From NCBI RefSeq assembly GCF_042661025.1, contig NZ_JBHSWH010000001.1:1488001-1552000 (forward strand): 64,000 bases of DNA, read 5' to 3'. Positions 1 to 10,652 of the stretch are shown here, piece after piece; the first letter of the stretch is position 1, and each line of letters begins with the position of its first letter. The notes under the pieces are model-generated. The model was not told where the DNA came from and searched no databases. It saw only the letters and a program-made list of their open reading frames with translations. The DNA comes from Flexivirga alba. Its GTDB lineage: Bacteria > Actinomycetota > Actinomycetes > Actinomycetales > Dermatophilaceae. A program made the translations under genes and the position numbers.

Positions 1-236
1 TGCAGCGTCAACGACGCGATCTGGGTGGTGATCGCGATTGCCGACCCCGGCGACAGGATCGCGCTCTTGCGGGGCAGCGCCAAGCCGATCGTCACCACTG
101 CGCCGCACAGGTGCGTCGCGTCGTCGCCGCAGCCGTCCAGTCGGGTCGCGGTTAGGCGCATGCCGAGGAAGTGGGCCTCGGTCGAGCCGGACCCGCCGGA
201 GACCTTGCACTGTGGGGCTGGGGCAGTCGTCACCAT
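1..236 (-). CDS. Hypothetical protein, N-terminal part only (third gene of WXG100 operon)
   Basis: An open frame starts at 236 (ATG, followed by GTG) and runs out of the window at base 1, so about 78 N-terminal residues are visible. The start codon overlaps the stop of the gene upstream (TGA at 232-230), which suggests translational coupling. The visible part has Cys residues in short motifs (PQCKVSG, DGCGDD, HLCGA) and a small hydrophobic C-terminal stretch. I do not recognise a family. As third gene after a WXG100-like protein it could be a secreted effector or secretion partner, but that rests on context only. Confidence 0.55.
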   Translation of the reverse strand, partial: MVTTAPAPQCKVSGGSGSTEAHFLGMRLTATRLDGCGDDATHLCGAVVTIGLALPRKSAILSPGSAIAITTQIASLTL

Positions 237-868
237 GAGCACTCCTGAAGTAGGTCCGCGAAGGCACTGACTCGCGCCTGCACCTCGATCGTCGTCATCG
301 GGTGGAACGTCAGGTCGTCCTCGGGATCGGCCTGCAGGCAGCCCCACCCGCCGGGCATCAGGTGCAGCATCGTCGCGAATCCGGCGATGCCCTCGCCGGT
401 CAGCCGCAACGTCAGGACCGCTTCGGCTCCCCAAGCGAATTGCGTGACCCACCAAGGCATCCCGGCCAGCTCGAGCTCGTCGAGCGCGGCCTCGAGGCGC
501 TCGCCGTCGCCCTGGCGGATGACCTCGGCGAGGGCCAGCAACTCCCCGGGTGCGAGCGGTGGAATGTCCACTGCGGGAGGTGGCGCTGTCGTGAGTGCTG
601 TGCCGGTGAGCCGTTCGAGCGTGGTGACCAGGCCGACCAACTCTCCGCCGAGCCGGTCGGCCGGACCGCTGATCATCCGCCACCGGCCGTCCGAGGGCAG
701 CAACAACTTGAACCCCTCGCGGGTCACCCCGGCGAGGGCCGTCAGCTGCCGGCTCCGCGTGTTGGCACCGATTGTCGCGTGCGCCCCTTCGCCGATCCGG
801 CGAACGATTTCCCGCGACTCGGTGATCCCGAGGGTGCGTTGAGCAAGATCGGCGGTGGTCGCAGTCAT
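230..868 (-). CDS. Hypothetical protein in WXG100-type operon
   Basis: This 212-residue soluble protein lacks a signal peptide or membrane segments. It begins MTATTADLAQRTLG and carries a Pro-rich linker (TTAPPPAVDIPPLAPGE, about residues 93-109) between an N-terminal alpha/beta-like half and a C-terminal half rich in Trp and acidic residues. The start overlaps the stop of the WXG100-like gene by ATGA (868-865), and its stop overlaps the next start, so the three genes are one translationally coupled unit. The size and position recall the chaperone-like proteins encoded beside ESX substrates, but no EspG signature is visible. Function unknown. Confidence 0.7.
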   Translation of the reverse strand: MTATTADLAQRTLGITESREIVRRIGEGAHATIGANTRSRQLTALAGVTREGFKLLLPSDGRWRMISGPADRLGGELVGLVTTLERLTGTALTTAPPPAVDIPPLAPGELLALAEVIRQGDGERLEAALDELELAGMPWWVTQFAWGAEAVLTLRLTGEGIAGFATMLHLMPGGWGCLQADPEDDLTFHPMTTIEVQARVSAFADLLQECSW

Positions 869-1173
869 GGGATGAACCTCGACAGCGGTGCGACGGTGTG
901 CACGATGCCTTCGACCACCTTGATCGGCTTCTCGTGGTCCTCGACATGGCGGGCGTGGCTGTAGAGCAGCCGGCTCAGGTGGTCCAGGTCGTCCGCGCGG
1001 TCGCGGAACTCGGTGGCCCGATCGGACAGCTTCTTGCGGTAACGCTCAGCGCCCTGGCCGCGCCACTTCACCGAGCTGTTGCTGCTCACAGCGGTCGCTG
1101 CGCTGCGTGCCTCGGTCGCCAGGCGCGCGGCGCGGCGAGCTTGGCTACGGATTACGTCTGGGTCGTCGGACAT
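865..1173 (-). CDS. WXG100-like small alpha-helical protein
   Basis: The product has 102 residues, the usual size of WXG100/ESAT-6 family proteins. Near residue 37 it has the hairpin turn motif W-R-G (VKWRGQGAERYRKKL) between two predicted amphipathic helices. No signal peptide is present, as expected for substrates of ESX/type VII secretion. A YxxxD/E-like tail motif is not clear. The start at 1173 has a TACTGT -10 box (1186-1181) seven bases upstream, which fits a leaderless transcript. It is the first gene of a coupled three-gene operon that runs leftward out of the window. Confidence 0.75.
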   Translation of the reverse strand: MSDDPDVIRSQARRAARLATEARSAATAVSSNSSVKWRGQGAERYRKKLSDRATEFRDRADDLDHLSRLLYSHARHVEDHEKPIKVVEGIVHTVAPLSRFIP

Positions 1174-1482
1174 GCCGATGACAGTAGGCATTTCGGCACT
1201 CGAGCCGCTCCCGAAAGAGGCCGCCCTGTGGACAACCGTGCGCGGCCCGGGGGATGTGCACAAGTGAGGGTGCCGACATGGCTCACCCGTTCGCCAGACG
1301 CTACGACCTGCACGAGCAGACCGGCCCGCCGAGCAGGCGGAGACCGTGCTGCCGCAGATCGCGGCGCGCAACGACAGTTGGACGACTGGCACCGAGTTCT
1401 CGGCGCCTGAGCCGGCGGCTGACTTCGGCGAGCCACCGCCGTACCACGCCCGAACCCGGCCCGACGGCGGTAGCGTCGGGCC
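1174..1482. other. Intergenic region between divergent units
   Basis: This 309-base stretch separates the leftward WXG100 operon from the rightward TDT transporter. It holds the leftward -10 box (TACTGT, 1186-1181) and the rightward one (TAGCGT, 1471-1476). I see no credible conserved gene in it. Confidence 0.5.
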
Positions 1483-1483
1483 G
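1457..1483 (+). promoter_or_regulatory. Promoter with inverted repeat at the TDT transporter start
   Basis: A perfect 9-bp inverted repeat (CGGCCCGAC at 1457-1465, GTCGGGCCG at 1475-1483) overlaps a TAGCGT -10 box at 1471-1476. Six bases later comes GTG at 1483. The repeat could be an operator covering the promoter and start; no regulator gene is adjacent. Confidence 0.4.
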
Positions 1484-2553
1484 TGGTCGAGGGAATGCTC
1501 GGTCGGACACGAGCAGCCGTCAAAGGCTTGTCCCCGGGGTATTTCGCCCTGGTGATGGCCACCGGCATCGTGTCGTCCGGTCTGCGGTTGGACGGGGCGA
1601 CCTGGCTTGCCGACATCCTGTTGGTGATCGCCGGAGCCGCCTTCGTGGCGCTGGCGGTTTTCAACATCTGGCGACTGGTCGAGTTCACCTCCCGGGCGTC
1701 GGCCGACTTCTTCGATCCGCAGCGAGCGTTCGGCTATTTCACCTCGGTGGCCGCGGCCGGCGTTCTCGCCAGCGGGGTATCGGCGCACGGCATGATCACT
1801 CTTGCCCTGGTGCTCTTCATCCTCGGATTCACCGCCTGGTTACTGCTCGGGTATGCCGTGCCGTGGGCGACCATGCTCGACCGCTCGCACCACCCGACGG
1901 TGCGCGGCGCGAACGGCTCGTGGTTCCTGTGGGTCGTCTCCAGCCAGTCCGTCGCGACGATGGCCGCCATACTCGAACGGCACCTGCACTCGGCGCAGCA
2001 TCTCTTCGCCATGCTCGCGGTGGTCGCGTGGTCGGTCGGTGTTTTTCTGTATGGCGCCGAAAGCATGCTGATCGCATTGCGCGAAATGCTCTACGACGCA
2101 GATTTCGCTCCGTCGTACTGGGTCTGCATGGGCGCCGCGTCGATCACCGTTCTGGCCGGCGCCGAGATCCTGGCGTCCCCGGGCTCGACGGTCGTGACCA
2201 ACGTCGCACCGATCCTGGATGCCGCCACCGTGATGTTCTGGTCGTTCGCGTCGTGGTTGCTGCCGATGCTGATCCTGGCCTTCTGCTGGCGGCACTTCGT
2301 GCGGCGGATCTCGCTCGCGTATGACGTCAGTCTCTGGAGCATGGTCTTCCCGCTCGGCATGTATGCCGTGGCGTCGGTGCACCTCGGCCAGGTCGAGAAG
2401 CTGCCCTGGGTGGAGCACATCGGTCGCGTCGAGCTGTGGCTCTCCTTCGCGATTTGGTGCGCCGTCTTCCTCGGCTTCGTCCGACATGTCTGTCGGGTGC
2501 TGAGCGGACACCTGGTGCCGGATGCAGGATCGGGGCCCCGACAGGTCACGTAA
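1483..2553 (+). CDS. TDT family transporter (tellurite resistance/C4-dicarboxylate, TehA/Mae1-like)
   Basis: The 356-residue protein is almost entirely membrane-embedded, with about ten hydrophobic helices as expected of the TDT (TehA/Mae1/SLAC1) family of anion channels and exporters. It opens with the family-typical GYFALVMATGIVSSG segment near residues 18-32. Members export dicarboxylates, sulfite or tellurite-related anions; the substrate here cannot be read from sequence. GTG at 1483 is preferred because a TAGCGT -10 box lies exactly six bases before it, fitting leaderless expression; ATG at 1495 is the alternative. The gene stands alone, divergent from the WXG100 operon. Confidence 0.85.
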   Translation: MVEGMLGRTRAAVKGLSPGYFALVMATGIVSSGLRLDGATWLADILLVIAGAAFVALAVFNIWRLVEFTSRASADFFDPQRAFGYFTSVAAAGVLASGVSAHGMITLALVLFILGFTAWLLLGYAVPWATMLDRSHHPTVRGANGSWFLWVVSSQSVATMAAILERHLHSAQHLFAMLAVVAWSVGVFLYGAESMLIALREMLYDADFAPSYWVCMGAASITVLAGAEILASPGSTVVTNVAPILDAATVMFWSFASWLLPMLILAFCWRHFVRRISLAYDVSLWSMVFPLGMYAVASVHLGQVEKLPWVEHIGRVELWLSFAIWCAVFLGFVRHVCRVLSGHLVPDAGSGPRQVT

Positions 2554-2618
2554 TGGGAACGTCTTCCGCAGAATCCCGGCAGCGGGGTCGCCGCGGGAAT
2601 AGTCTGTTGCGCCACAGG

Positions 2619-2645
2619 ACCACGGCACTTTGCATGCGCCGTGGT
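2619..2645. repeat. 8-bp inverted repeat upstream of the amino-acid ABC operon
   Basis: ACCACGGC at 2619-2626 and GCCGTGGT at 2638-2645 form a perfect inverted repeat with an 11-base loop. It lies between the TDT gene and the lipoprotein gene, so it may terminate the former or be an operator for the latter. Confidence 0.4.
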
Positions 2646-2674
2646 CGTTGCCCCTGCCGGAAGGAATTCCACTC

Positions 2675-3565
2675 ATGGCGTTCACACGTACCCTCAGCAT
2701 CACGGGCGCGATCGCCCTCGCAGCCTCTCTCGCGGCCTGTGGCTCGAGCTCGAGCGGAGGCGGCTCGTCCGCCGCGGCCAGCGGCGGTGGCGGCGCCAAG
2801 TACGGCAACTGCAAGATCACCAGCAAGGCCAACTCGATCAAGATCAAGCCGGCCGTCGCGGGCACCCTGACCGTCGAGACGACCCTTCCGGCCCAGGGCT
2901 GGTGGAACGGCACGACTGCCGACTCCATCAAGGACGGCTACGAATACTGCATGGCCGCCGAGCTGGCCAACATGGCCGGCCTGAAGAAGCTGTCGATCAA
3001 GGCCGTCTCGTTCGACCAGTTGGTCGCGGGCCACACAGCCAACTTCGACCTGGCGCTCGCGGAGATTTCGATCACCCCCGAGCGCGCCAAGGTCGTCGAC
3101 TTCTCCAAGCCCTACTTCGACTCCAACATCGGGGTTCTGACCAAGAAGGGCGCCGGCATCACGGCCGACAACATCAAGGGCAAGCGCTGCGCGGCATACT
3201 CCGGCACGACCTCGGTGGACTTCCTGAAGAACAAGCTGAAGTGCAAGTCGCAGAAGGTCTACCCGGACAGCCAGACGCTCTACCAGGGTGTCCTGTCCGG
3301 CCAGACGGATGTCGCACTGCTGGACACCGCGATCGTCCTGGCGGAAGCCAAGCAGACCGGCAACAAACTGGAGGTGCCCGGCCAGTACAAGACCGGTGAG
3401 AAGTACGGCGCCATCTACCCCAAGGGTTCGGCCAACGAGACCGAGCTCGACAAGGGCATCACCACTCTGCTGAACGACGGCACGCTCAAGACGCTGTCCA
3501 AGGACTACCTCGGACCTGCCTTCGGTGGCGACCCGTCGTCCGTGCCGGTGTGGGCCGTCAAGTGA
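2675..3565 (+). CDS. Amino-acid ABC transporter substrate-binding lipoprotein
   Basis: This 296-residue protein is the extracellular receptor of a polar amino-acid importer (SBP_bac_3, GlnH/HisJ type). A lipoprotein signal peptide ends in the lipobox LAAC with the modified Cys at residue 22, followed by a Ser/Gly linker. The mature part has family hallmarks: FDLALAEISITPERAKVVDFSKPY and, further on, the type 3 SBP lobe with SGTTSVDFLKNKL. The start at 2675 is set by AGGAA about eight bases upstream and by the signal peptide. It heads an operon with the permease (38 bases on) and ATPase. The ligand is probably a polar amino acid but cannot be specified. Confidence 0.9.
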   Translation: MAFTRTLSITGAIALAASLAACGSSSSGGGSSAAASGGGGAKYGNCKITSKANSIKIKPAVAGTLTVETTLPAQGWWNGTTADSIKDGYEYCMAAELANMAGLKKLSIKAVSFDQLVAGHTANFDLALAEISITPERAKVVDFSKPYFDSNIGVLTKKGAGITADNIKGKRCAAYSGTTSVDFLKNKLKCKSQKVYPDSQTLYQGVLSGQTDVALLDTAIVLAEAKQTGNKLEVPGQYKTGEKYGAIYPKGSANETELDKGITTLLNDGTLKTLSKDYLGPAFGGDPSSVPVWAVK

Positions 3566-3602
3566 CGTCGTCTGATCAGCCCCGAGCATCGGAACCGGGG
3601 CC

Positions 3603-4697
3603 ATGACCACGCGCCCGCTCGTGCGGGATGACGTCCAGCAGGCTCCGGAACCCAGCGCGCCATCGACGGTGACCGGAGTCGCCGTCATCGCCCTGGTCGT
3701 CGATCTTCTCGGCATCGCACTGATGTTGTTCGCAGTGAAATTGCTGCGGGACTACAACCACGGCAATGCGGCCTCCACGGTGGTGGCCCTGATCCTCTTG
3801 CTCGCCTCGCTCTACCCGCTCTTGCCGACCATTCAGGGCTTCCTGGGGGCCGGCCGGCGCGCGAAGCTGCTCGGCGACAAGCAGGTCGTCGCCGCCCGGC
3901 GAACGGCCGCCCGCGGTCGCGAGGACGCAGCCATCGGGCTGGGCTACGGGGTCGCGATCATCATCGTGGCCGGCGTGCTCTGGGTGGCGATGACCAACAA
4001 GGGCGCGGTCGCCGACACGTTCTTCCGCGTTGACGCCTGGCGAAAGTCCTTCGACCAGCTGATCCATGCCTTCTGGATCAACATCTGGGTTGCCGTGGTC
4101 TCCTTCATCCTGGTGCTGATCTTCGGATTGATCCTGGCGATCATGCGGATGCTGCCCGGTCGCGCCGGGGCACCACTGCGGCTCATTGCCACGGTCTATT
4201 GCGATGTCTTCCGGGCGATTCCCGCGATCGTCACCGTCCTGTTGGTGGTCTTCGGCGCGACGTTGGCGTTCACCTTTACCCAGACCTGGAACCTCGCCTG
4301 GTTGGGTGTGGTGGCGTTGACGATGACCTATTCCGCCTACGTTGCCGAGGTCTATCGTGCCGGTCTGGCGTCGATCCATCCCAGTCAGGCCGCTGCGTCC
4401 CGATCGCTCGGGCTCAGCTATTCGCAGACGCTGCGGGCCGTGCTCGTCCCGCAGGCCGTCCGCCGGATGGTCCCCCCACTGATGAACGATTTCATCAGCC
4501 TGCAGAAGGACACCGCATTGTTGTCCATCGCAGCAATCCCGGAGGTGTTGCAGGTCGCCAAGCTCTGGGAATCCAACCTCTACACGTTGGCTCCGGTCAC
4601 CTTGGCGGCGCTCTTCTTCATCATCATCACCATCCCGCAGGCGCGCTTCGTCGACTACCTGATCAACCGGGATGCATCGAAGCGGGCGGGTGGCTGA
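3603..4697 (+). CDS. Amino-acid ABC transporter permease (HisM/GlnP family)
   Basis: This 364-residue inner-membrane subunit has a long N-terminal extension with two extra hydrophobic helices (about residues 22-50 and 58-75) before the standard permease core. The core carries the EAA loop that contacts the ATPase (AEVYRAGLASIHPSQAAASRSLGL, around residues 245-270) and the downstream PQAVRRMVPPLMN segment. It lies between the binding protein and ATPase genes, so it should form a homodimeric channel. The extension makes it longer than the usual 220-residue GlnP type, a form common in actinobacteria. Confidence 0.9.
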   Translation: MTTRPLVRDDVQQAPEPSAPSTVTGVAVIALVVDLLGIALMLFAVKLLRDYNHGNAASTVVALILLLASLYPLLPTIQGFLGAGRRAKLLGDKQVVAARRTAARGREDAAIGLGYGVAIIIVAGVLWVAMTNKGAVADTFFRVDAWRKSFDQLIHAFWINIWVAVVSFILVLIFGLILAIMRMLPGRAGAPLRLIATVYCDVFRAIPAIVTVLLVVFGATLAFTFTQTWNLAWLGVVALTMTYSAYVAEVYRAGLASIHPSQAAASRSLGLSYSQTLRAVLVPQAVRRMVPPLMNDFISLQKDTALLSIAAIPEVLQVAKLWESNLYTLAPVTLAALFFIIITIPQARFVDYLINRDASKRAGG

Positions 4698-4701
4698 GGC
4701 A

Positions 4702-5445
4702 ATGGCATTCCTGGAGATCAACGACGTCCATAAGTCCTATGGGCACAACGAAGTCCTGAAAGGTGTCTCGCTCAGCGTCGAGCGACACGAGGTCGTCTGC
4801 CTGATCGGCGCGTCCGGGTCGGGCAAGTCGACCCTGTTGCGTTGTGTCAATCAGCTGGAGCAGATCAACGGCGGCGAGATCCTCATCGAAGGTGACACCG
4901 TCACCGGTGCCGGTGTCGACCTCAACCGGTTGCGCCGCGATGTCGGCATCGTCTTCCAGAGCTACAACCTCTTCCCGCACATGTCGGTGCTGAAGAACAT
5001 CATGCTGGCGCCGACCATGGTGGCAGGGGTCAAGGACAAGGACGCCAAGGCCAAGGCGATGGCTCTGCTGGAGTCGGTCGGTATGGCGGAGAAGGCGAGT
5101 GCCTATCCGGACATGCTGTCCGGTGGTCAGCAGCAGCGGGTGGCGATCGTGCGTGCACTCGCCATGGAGCCGCGCATCATGCTGCTCGACGAGATCACCG
5201 CGGCGCTCGACCCCGAGCTCGTCGGTGACGTGCTGGAGATCGTTCGTGAGCTGGCGCACGACGGGCTGACCATGATGCTGGCGACCCACGAGATGGGCTT
5301 CGCCAAGGAGGTCGCGAGCAAGGTCTGCTTCCTGGACCAAGGTTCGATCCTGGAGATGGGTCCGCCGCAGCAGATCTTCGAGAATCCACAAGAGGAGCGC
5401 ACCCAGCAGTTCCTCAGCCGGGTCGTGAAGTCCGGCCGCCTGTAG
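4702..5445 (+). CDS. Amino-acid ABC transporter ATP-binding protein (GlnQ-like)
   Basis: This 247-residue ABC ATPase energises uptake with the preceding permease and lipoprotein. Visible motifs are Walker A GASGSGKST (residues 36-44), the Q-loop FQSYNLFPH (about 83-91), the signature LSGGQQQRV (about 137-145), Walker B IMLLDEITAALDPE, and the switch His in LATHE. Walker B reads DEITAALD rather than the common DEPTSALD, a mild variant. The chosen ATG lies four bases after the permease stop; a GTG at 4690 would overlap the permease gene. A strong hairpin follows at 5468-5552. Confidence 0.92.
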   Translation: MAFLEINDVHKSYGHNEVLKGVSLSVERHEVVCLIGASGSGKSTLLRCVNQLEQINGGEILIEGDTVTGAGVDLNRLRRDVGIVFQSYNLFPHMSVLKNIMLAPTMVAGVKDKDAKAKAMALLESVGMAEKASAYPDMLSGGQQQRVAIVRALAMEPRIMLLDEITAALDPELVGDVLEIVRELAHDGLTMMLATHEMGFAKEVASKVCFLDQGSILEMGPPQQIFENPQEERTQQFLSRVVKSGRL

Positions 5446-5467
5446 GACAGCGGCGAGTGCGGTCTTC

Positions 5468-5552
5468 ATCGAGAGGACCCGGAAAGCATTGAGAGGCCCC
5501 GCAATTCAGCTCGAATTGCGGGGCCTCTCAATGCGGATCGGGTCCTCTCGAT
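5468..5552. terminator. Large nested hairpin between convergent genes
   Basis: A perfect 21-bp stem (5486-5506 with 5514-5534, loop 5507-5513) sits inside a second perfect 14-bp stem (5468-5481 with 5539-5552). It lies between the convergent ATPase and EtfD-like genes and can fold on both strands, so it is a bidirectional terminator candidate without a T tract. The GAGAGGACCC motif recurs at 40151. Confidence 0.75.
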
Positions 5553-5564
5553 CCTGGTGACGGA

Positions 5565-7847
<2,283 letters not shown>

Positions 7848-8036
7848 GGGTGGAGTCTAGCTACCCCCTACTGGCCAGTAACATCCGCCGTGCGAGGTGT
7901 GGCCAGAGGCGGAGAAAATGGACACTGTTTGCGACTTCAATAACGAGGTGTTGGAATACACATAAGCGGTCCTGGTGTTGGACCGACCGCGCCCGGACGC
8001 GAGCCCGGCGCACTCCGCACAAGGAAGGCAATAGAC

Positions 8037-8969
8037 GTGCCCATTTTCGACGACGTCACCCAGGCCATCGGCAACACGCCGCTGGTGCGCATCAACCGGA
8101 TCATCGACGCCGCGGAGGGCACCATCGTTGCCGCGAAGCTCGAGTTCAACAACCCCGGAGCCTCGGTCAAGGACCGCATCGGTGCCGCGATCGTCAAGGC
8201 AGCCGAGGAAGCCGGTGAGCTGAAGCCGGGCGGCACGATCGTCGAGGCGACCAGTGGCAACACCGGCATCGCGCTCGCGATGGTCGGTGCGGCGAAGGGC
8301 TACAAGGTCGTGCTGGCCATGCCGGAGAGCGCCAGCAAGGAGCGCCGCGCGCTGCTGCGGGCCTTCGGTGCGGAGCTGGTCCTGACGGACCCGGCCGGTG
8401 GCATGAAGGGCGCCGTCGAGAAGGCGGAGTCGATCGTCCAGGAGCGCGGCGGAGTGCTCGCCCGTCAGTTCGCCAACGAGGCCAACGCCAGGGTGCACCG
8501 CGAGACGACCGCAGAGGAGATCTGGCGCGACACCGACGGCGAGGTCGACATCCTCGTGTCCGGTATCGGCACCGGTGGCACCATCACGGGCGTCGGCCAG
8601 GTCCTGAAGGAGCGCAAGCCCGGGGTCAAGATCATCGCCGTGGAGCCGGCCGAGTCGCCGATCCTCAATGGCGGCAAGCCCGGCCCGCACAAGATCCAGG
8701 GCCTGGGCGCCAACTTCGTCCCCGAGATCCTCGACACGAATGTGTATGACGAGGTCGTCGACATCGACTTCGAGACGTCGATCGAGTGGGCGCGCAAGGC
8801 AGCCACCCAGGAGGGCCTGCTGGTCGGCATCTCCTCCGGAGCAGCCCTCGCTGCCGCCGCACAGGTCGCTGCCCGCCCGGAGTCGGCCGGCAAGACCATC
8901 GTCGTCATCATCCCCAGCTTCGGTGAGCGCTACCTGTCCACAGCGCTCTTCGAAGGTCTGGTTGACTAA
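8037..8969 (+). CDS. cysK: Cysteine synthase A (O-acetylserine sulfhydrylase)
   Basis: This 310-residue PLP enzyme makes L-cysteine from O-acetylserine and sulfide. The PLP lysine is K45 in NNPGASVKDRIG, the substrate loop is TSGNTGIAL, and the phosphate-binding loop is GIGTGGTITG. The length is typical. GTG at 8037 is chosen because AAGGAAGG lies about nine bases upstream and the N-terminus (PIFDDVTQAIGNTPLVRIN) matches the family. The serine acetyltransferase gene follows after six bases, so substrate supply and use are co-expressed and the two proteins may form the cysteine synthase complex. Confidence 0.95.
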   Translation: MPIFDDVTQAIGNTPLVRINRIIDAAEGTIVAAKLEFNNPGASVKDRIGAAIVKAAEEAGELKPGGTIVEATSGNTGIALAMVGAAKGYKVVLAMPESASKERRALLRAFGAELVLTDPAGGMKGAVEKAESIVQERGGVLARQFANEANARVHRETTAEEIWRDTDGEVDILVSGIGTGGTITGVGQVLKERKPGVKIIAVEPAESPILNGGKPGPHKIQGLGANFVPEILDTNVYDEVVDIDFETSIEWARKAATQEGLLVGISSGAALAAAAQVAARPESAGKTIVVIIPSFGERYLSTALFEGLVD

Positions 8970-8975
8970 TCAGTT

Positions 8976-9611
8976 ATGGCTCACGGCGCTCTGCTCACCA
9001 ATGGTCACCGGGTGAAGCCGGGGACCCAGACGGTGCGTGCTGCCGTGAATTCCATCCGCGAGGACCTCGACGCCGCACTGCAGCGGGACCCGGCCACCAC
9101 GTCACGCTTGGAGATGGCGTTGGCGTCGCCGGGCCTGCACGCCATCTGGGTGCACCGGGTCGCGCACGTCATGTGGCGTCGCGGCGGTCGCTGGCGGCTG
9201 CCGGCCCGGCTGGTCTCGCAAGCTGCTCGTACCGCGACCGGGGTGGAGATCCACCCCGGTGCGCGGATCGGCAGGCGCTTCTTCATCGACCACGGCATGG
9301 GTGTCGTCATCGGTGAGACCGCCGAGGTCGGTGACGACGTGATGCTCTACCACGACGTCACCCTCGGTGGCCGCTCGCTCGATCGCGTCAAGCGGCACCC
9401 CACAGTCGGCAACAAGGTCACCATCGGTGCCGGTGCGCGGTTGCTCGGCCCGATCGTCATCGGTGAGGAAGCGCAGATCGGCGCCAATGCCGTGGTGGTG
9501 TCGGACGTTCCGTCATACAGCGTGGCGGTGGGGGTGCCGGCCAAGGTGCGCTCCTCGAAACCGGTTGCGGCACAACCCGATCCGTATGCCGATCCGGCGC
9601 TGTTCATCTGA
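8976..9611 (+). CDS. cysE: Serine O-acetyltransferase
   Basis: This 211-residue enzyme acetylates serine from acetyl-CoA, the committed step to cysteine. It is the short (EpsC-like) form common in Gram-positives. The helical N-terminal part is followed by a left-handed beta-helix of hexapeptide repeats (from about residue 85: GVEIHPGARIGRRFFIDHG, then TVGNKVTIGAGARLLG). His residues in FIDHGMG and LYHDVTLGG match catalytic positions. The tail ends in DPALFI, so the usual C-terminal Ile that docks in CysK is present. It lies six bases after cysK. Confidence 0.93.
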   Translation: MAHGALLTNGHRVKPGTQTVRAAVNSIREDLDAALQRDPATTSRLEMALASPGLHAIWVHRVAHVMWRRGGRWRLPARLVSQAARTATGVEIHPGARIGRRFFIDHGMGVVIGETAEVGDDVMLYHDVTLGGRSLDRVKRHPTVGNKVTIGAGARLLGPIVIGEEAQIGANAVVVSDVPSYSVAVGVPAKVRSSKPVAAQPDPYADPALFI

Positions 9612-9662
9612 CGCTCCGTTAATCGCTCGCGCCAGTCGAACCTGCGGCAATACGGTCAGCGG

Positions 9663-10643
9663 ATGCCGATGGATCTGGAGCAGGCACAAGCCTTCCTGAG
9701 CGAGCGCTTCGTGGATGTCCGCGACGTCGTCCCGGTGACGGCGGGGGCTTGGTCGACGCCATACTTCTTCGACGCGCGGATCGACGGCGTGCAGCGTGCC
9801 CTGGTGGCCCGCTTCGGTCCGCATCGCGACGACTTCGTCAAGGACGCGCTGGCGTCCGGGTGGACAACGCCCGAGCTGCCCGTCCCACGCGCGTACGCGT
9901 TGCTGCGAGCCGGCGACGACTACGGCGCAGTGACCGAGCGATTGTCCGGCAGCTTCCTCGAGGAGTTGGACACGGATGGCTGGTTTCATGCCCTGCCAAG
10001 GGTATTCGCGGTCATAGACCAGCTGCGGCAGGTGCCACTGCGCACCGAGCTGCCCGCGTATGTCGCGGTGGACGACGGTCTCGACATCGGTCTGGATGAG
10101 ACACAGCTCGGGCTGGGCGTCAGCTGGCACGACTGGTTGATCGACCTGAGCGATGAACCGGACGAGCGCGGTGGTGGCTGGTCCGGGACGCTCGCTGCCT
10201 CGCCGACGGGCGATCGGAGTTTCCGCGAGGGGATGGAGCTGCTCGCGACCCTCAGCGAGGGCCTGGAGCCGCCGCGCAGCTTCGTGCACTGCGACCTGCT
10301 CAATCGCAACGTGACCATCGCTGACGACGGCAGTGCCCTGCGGGCGGTCTTCGACTGGGGTTGCCTGTTCGCCGGGGACTACTTGTATGACGTCGCCTGG
10401 CTGGAGTTCTGGGCGCCGTGGCATGCGGGGCTGGCGGGGTTGGACGTGCGGGCTGCCGCACGTGCGCATTTCGGACCGACCGATCCGGCGATCGATGCCT
10501 TCGAGGAGCGAATGCGCCTGTGCGCCATACACATCGGGCTGTGTCACCTGGCTTACAACGCGTATGTCGGCAACCCTGACGAGATCGCTGCCTGTGACCG
10601 GCGGATGGCGCAATATGACGGCCGGATGGACGCTCCGATCTAG
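9663..10643 (+). CDS. Aminoglycoside phosphotransferase family (APH) protein
   Basis: The 326-residue protein has the kinase-like APH fold. The catalytic loop reads VHCDLLNRNV (about residue 210) in place of the usual HGDLxxxN, and the metal-binding segment follows as FDWGCLFAGDYLYDVAWLEF. It may phosphorylate an antibiotic, a sugar or another small alcohol; the family includes many housekeeping kinases, so resistance should not be assumed. A TACGGT -10 box lies six bases before the ATG, suggesting a leaderless transcript. An SDR gene follows after nine bases. Confidence 0.8.
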   Translation: MPMDLEQAQAFLSERFVDVRDVVPVTAGAWSTPYFFDARIDGVQRALVARFGPHRDDFVKDALASGWTTPELPVPRAYALLRAGDDYGAVTERLSGSFLEELDTDGWFHALPRVFAVIDQLRQVPLRTELPAYVAVDDGLDIGLDETQLGLGVSWHDWLIDLSDEPDERGGGWSGTLAASPTGDRSFREGMELLATLSEGLEPPRSFVHCDLLNRNVTIADDGSALRAVFDWGCLFAGDYLYDVAWLEFWAPWHAGLAGLDVRAAARAHFGPTDPAIDAFEERMRLCAIHIGLCHLAYNAYVGNPDEIAACDRRMAQYDGRMDAPI

Positions 10644-10652
10644 GCTCGGTGC

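Noticed and set aside
25..270. Rightward open frames at the left edge
   Set aside because: They overlap the coupled leftward WXG100 operon, whose overlapping starts and stops fit better; the rightward products are Arg/Pro/Ser-rich without family features.
9663..10643. Antibiotic resistance gene call for the APH-like kinase
   Set aside because: The family is broad and the catalytic loop departs from resistance enzymes (HCD for HGD); there is no mobile context.
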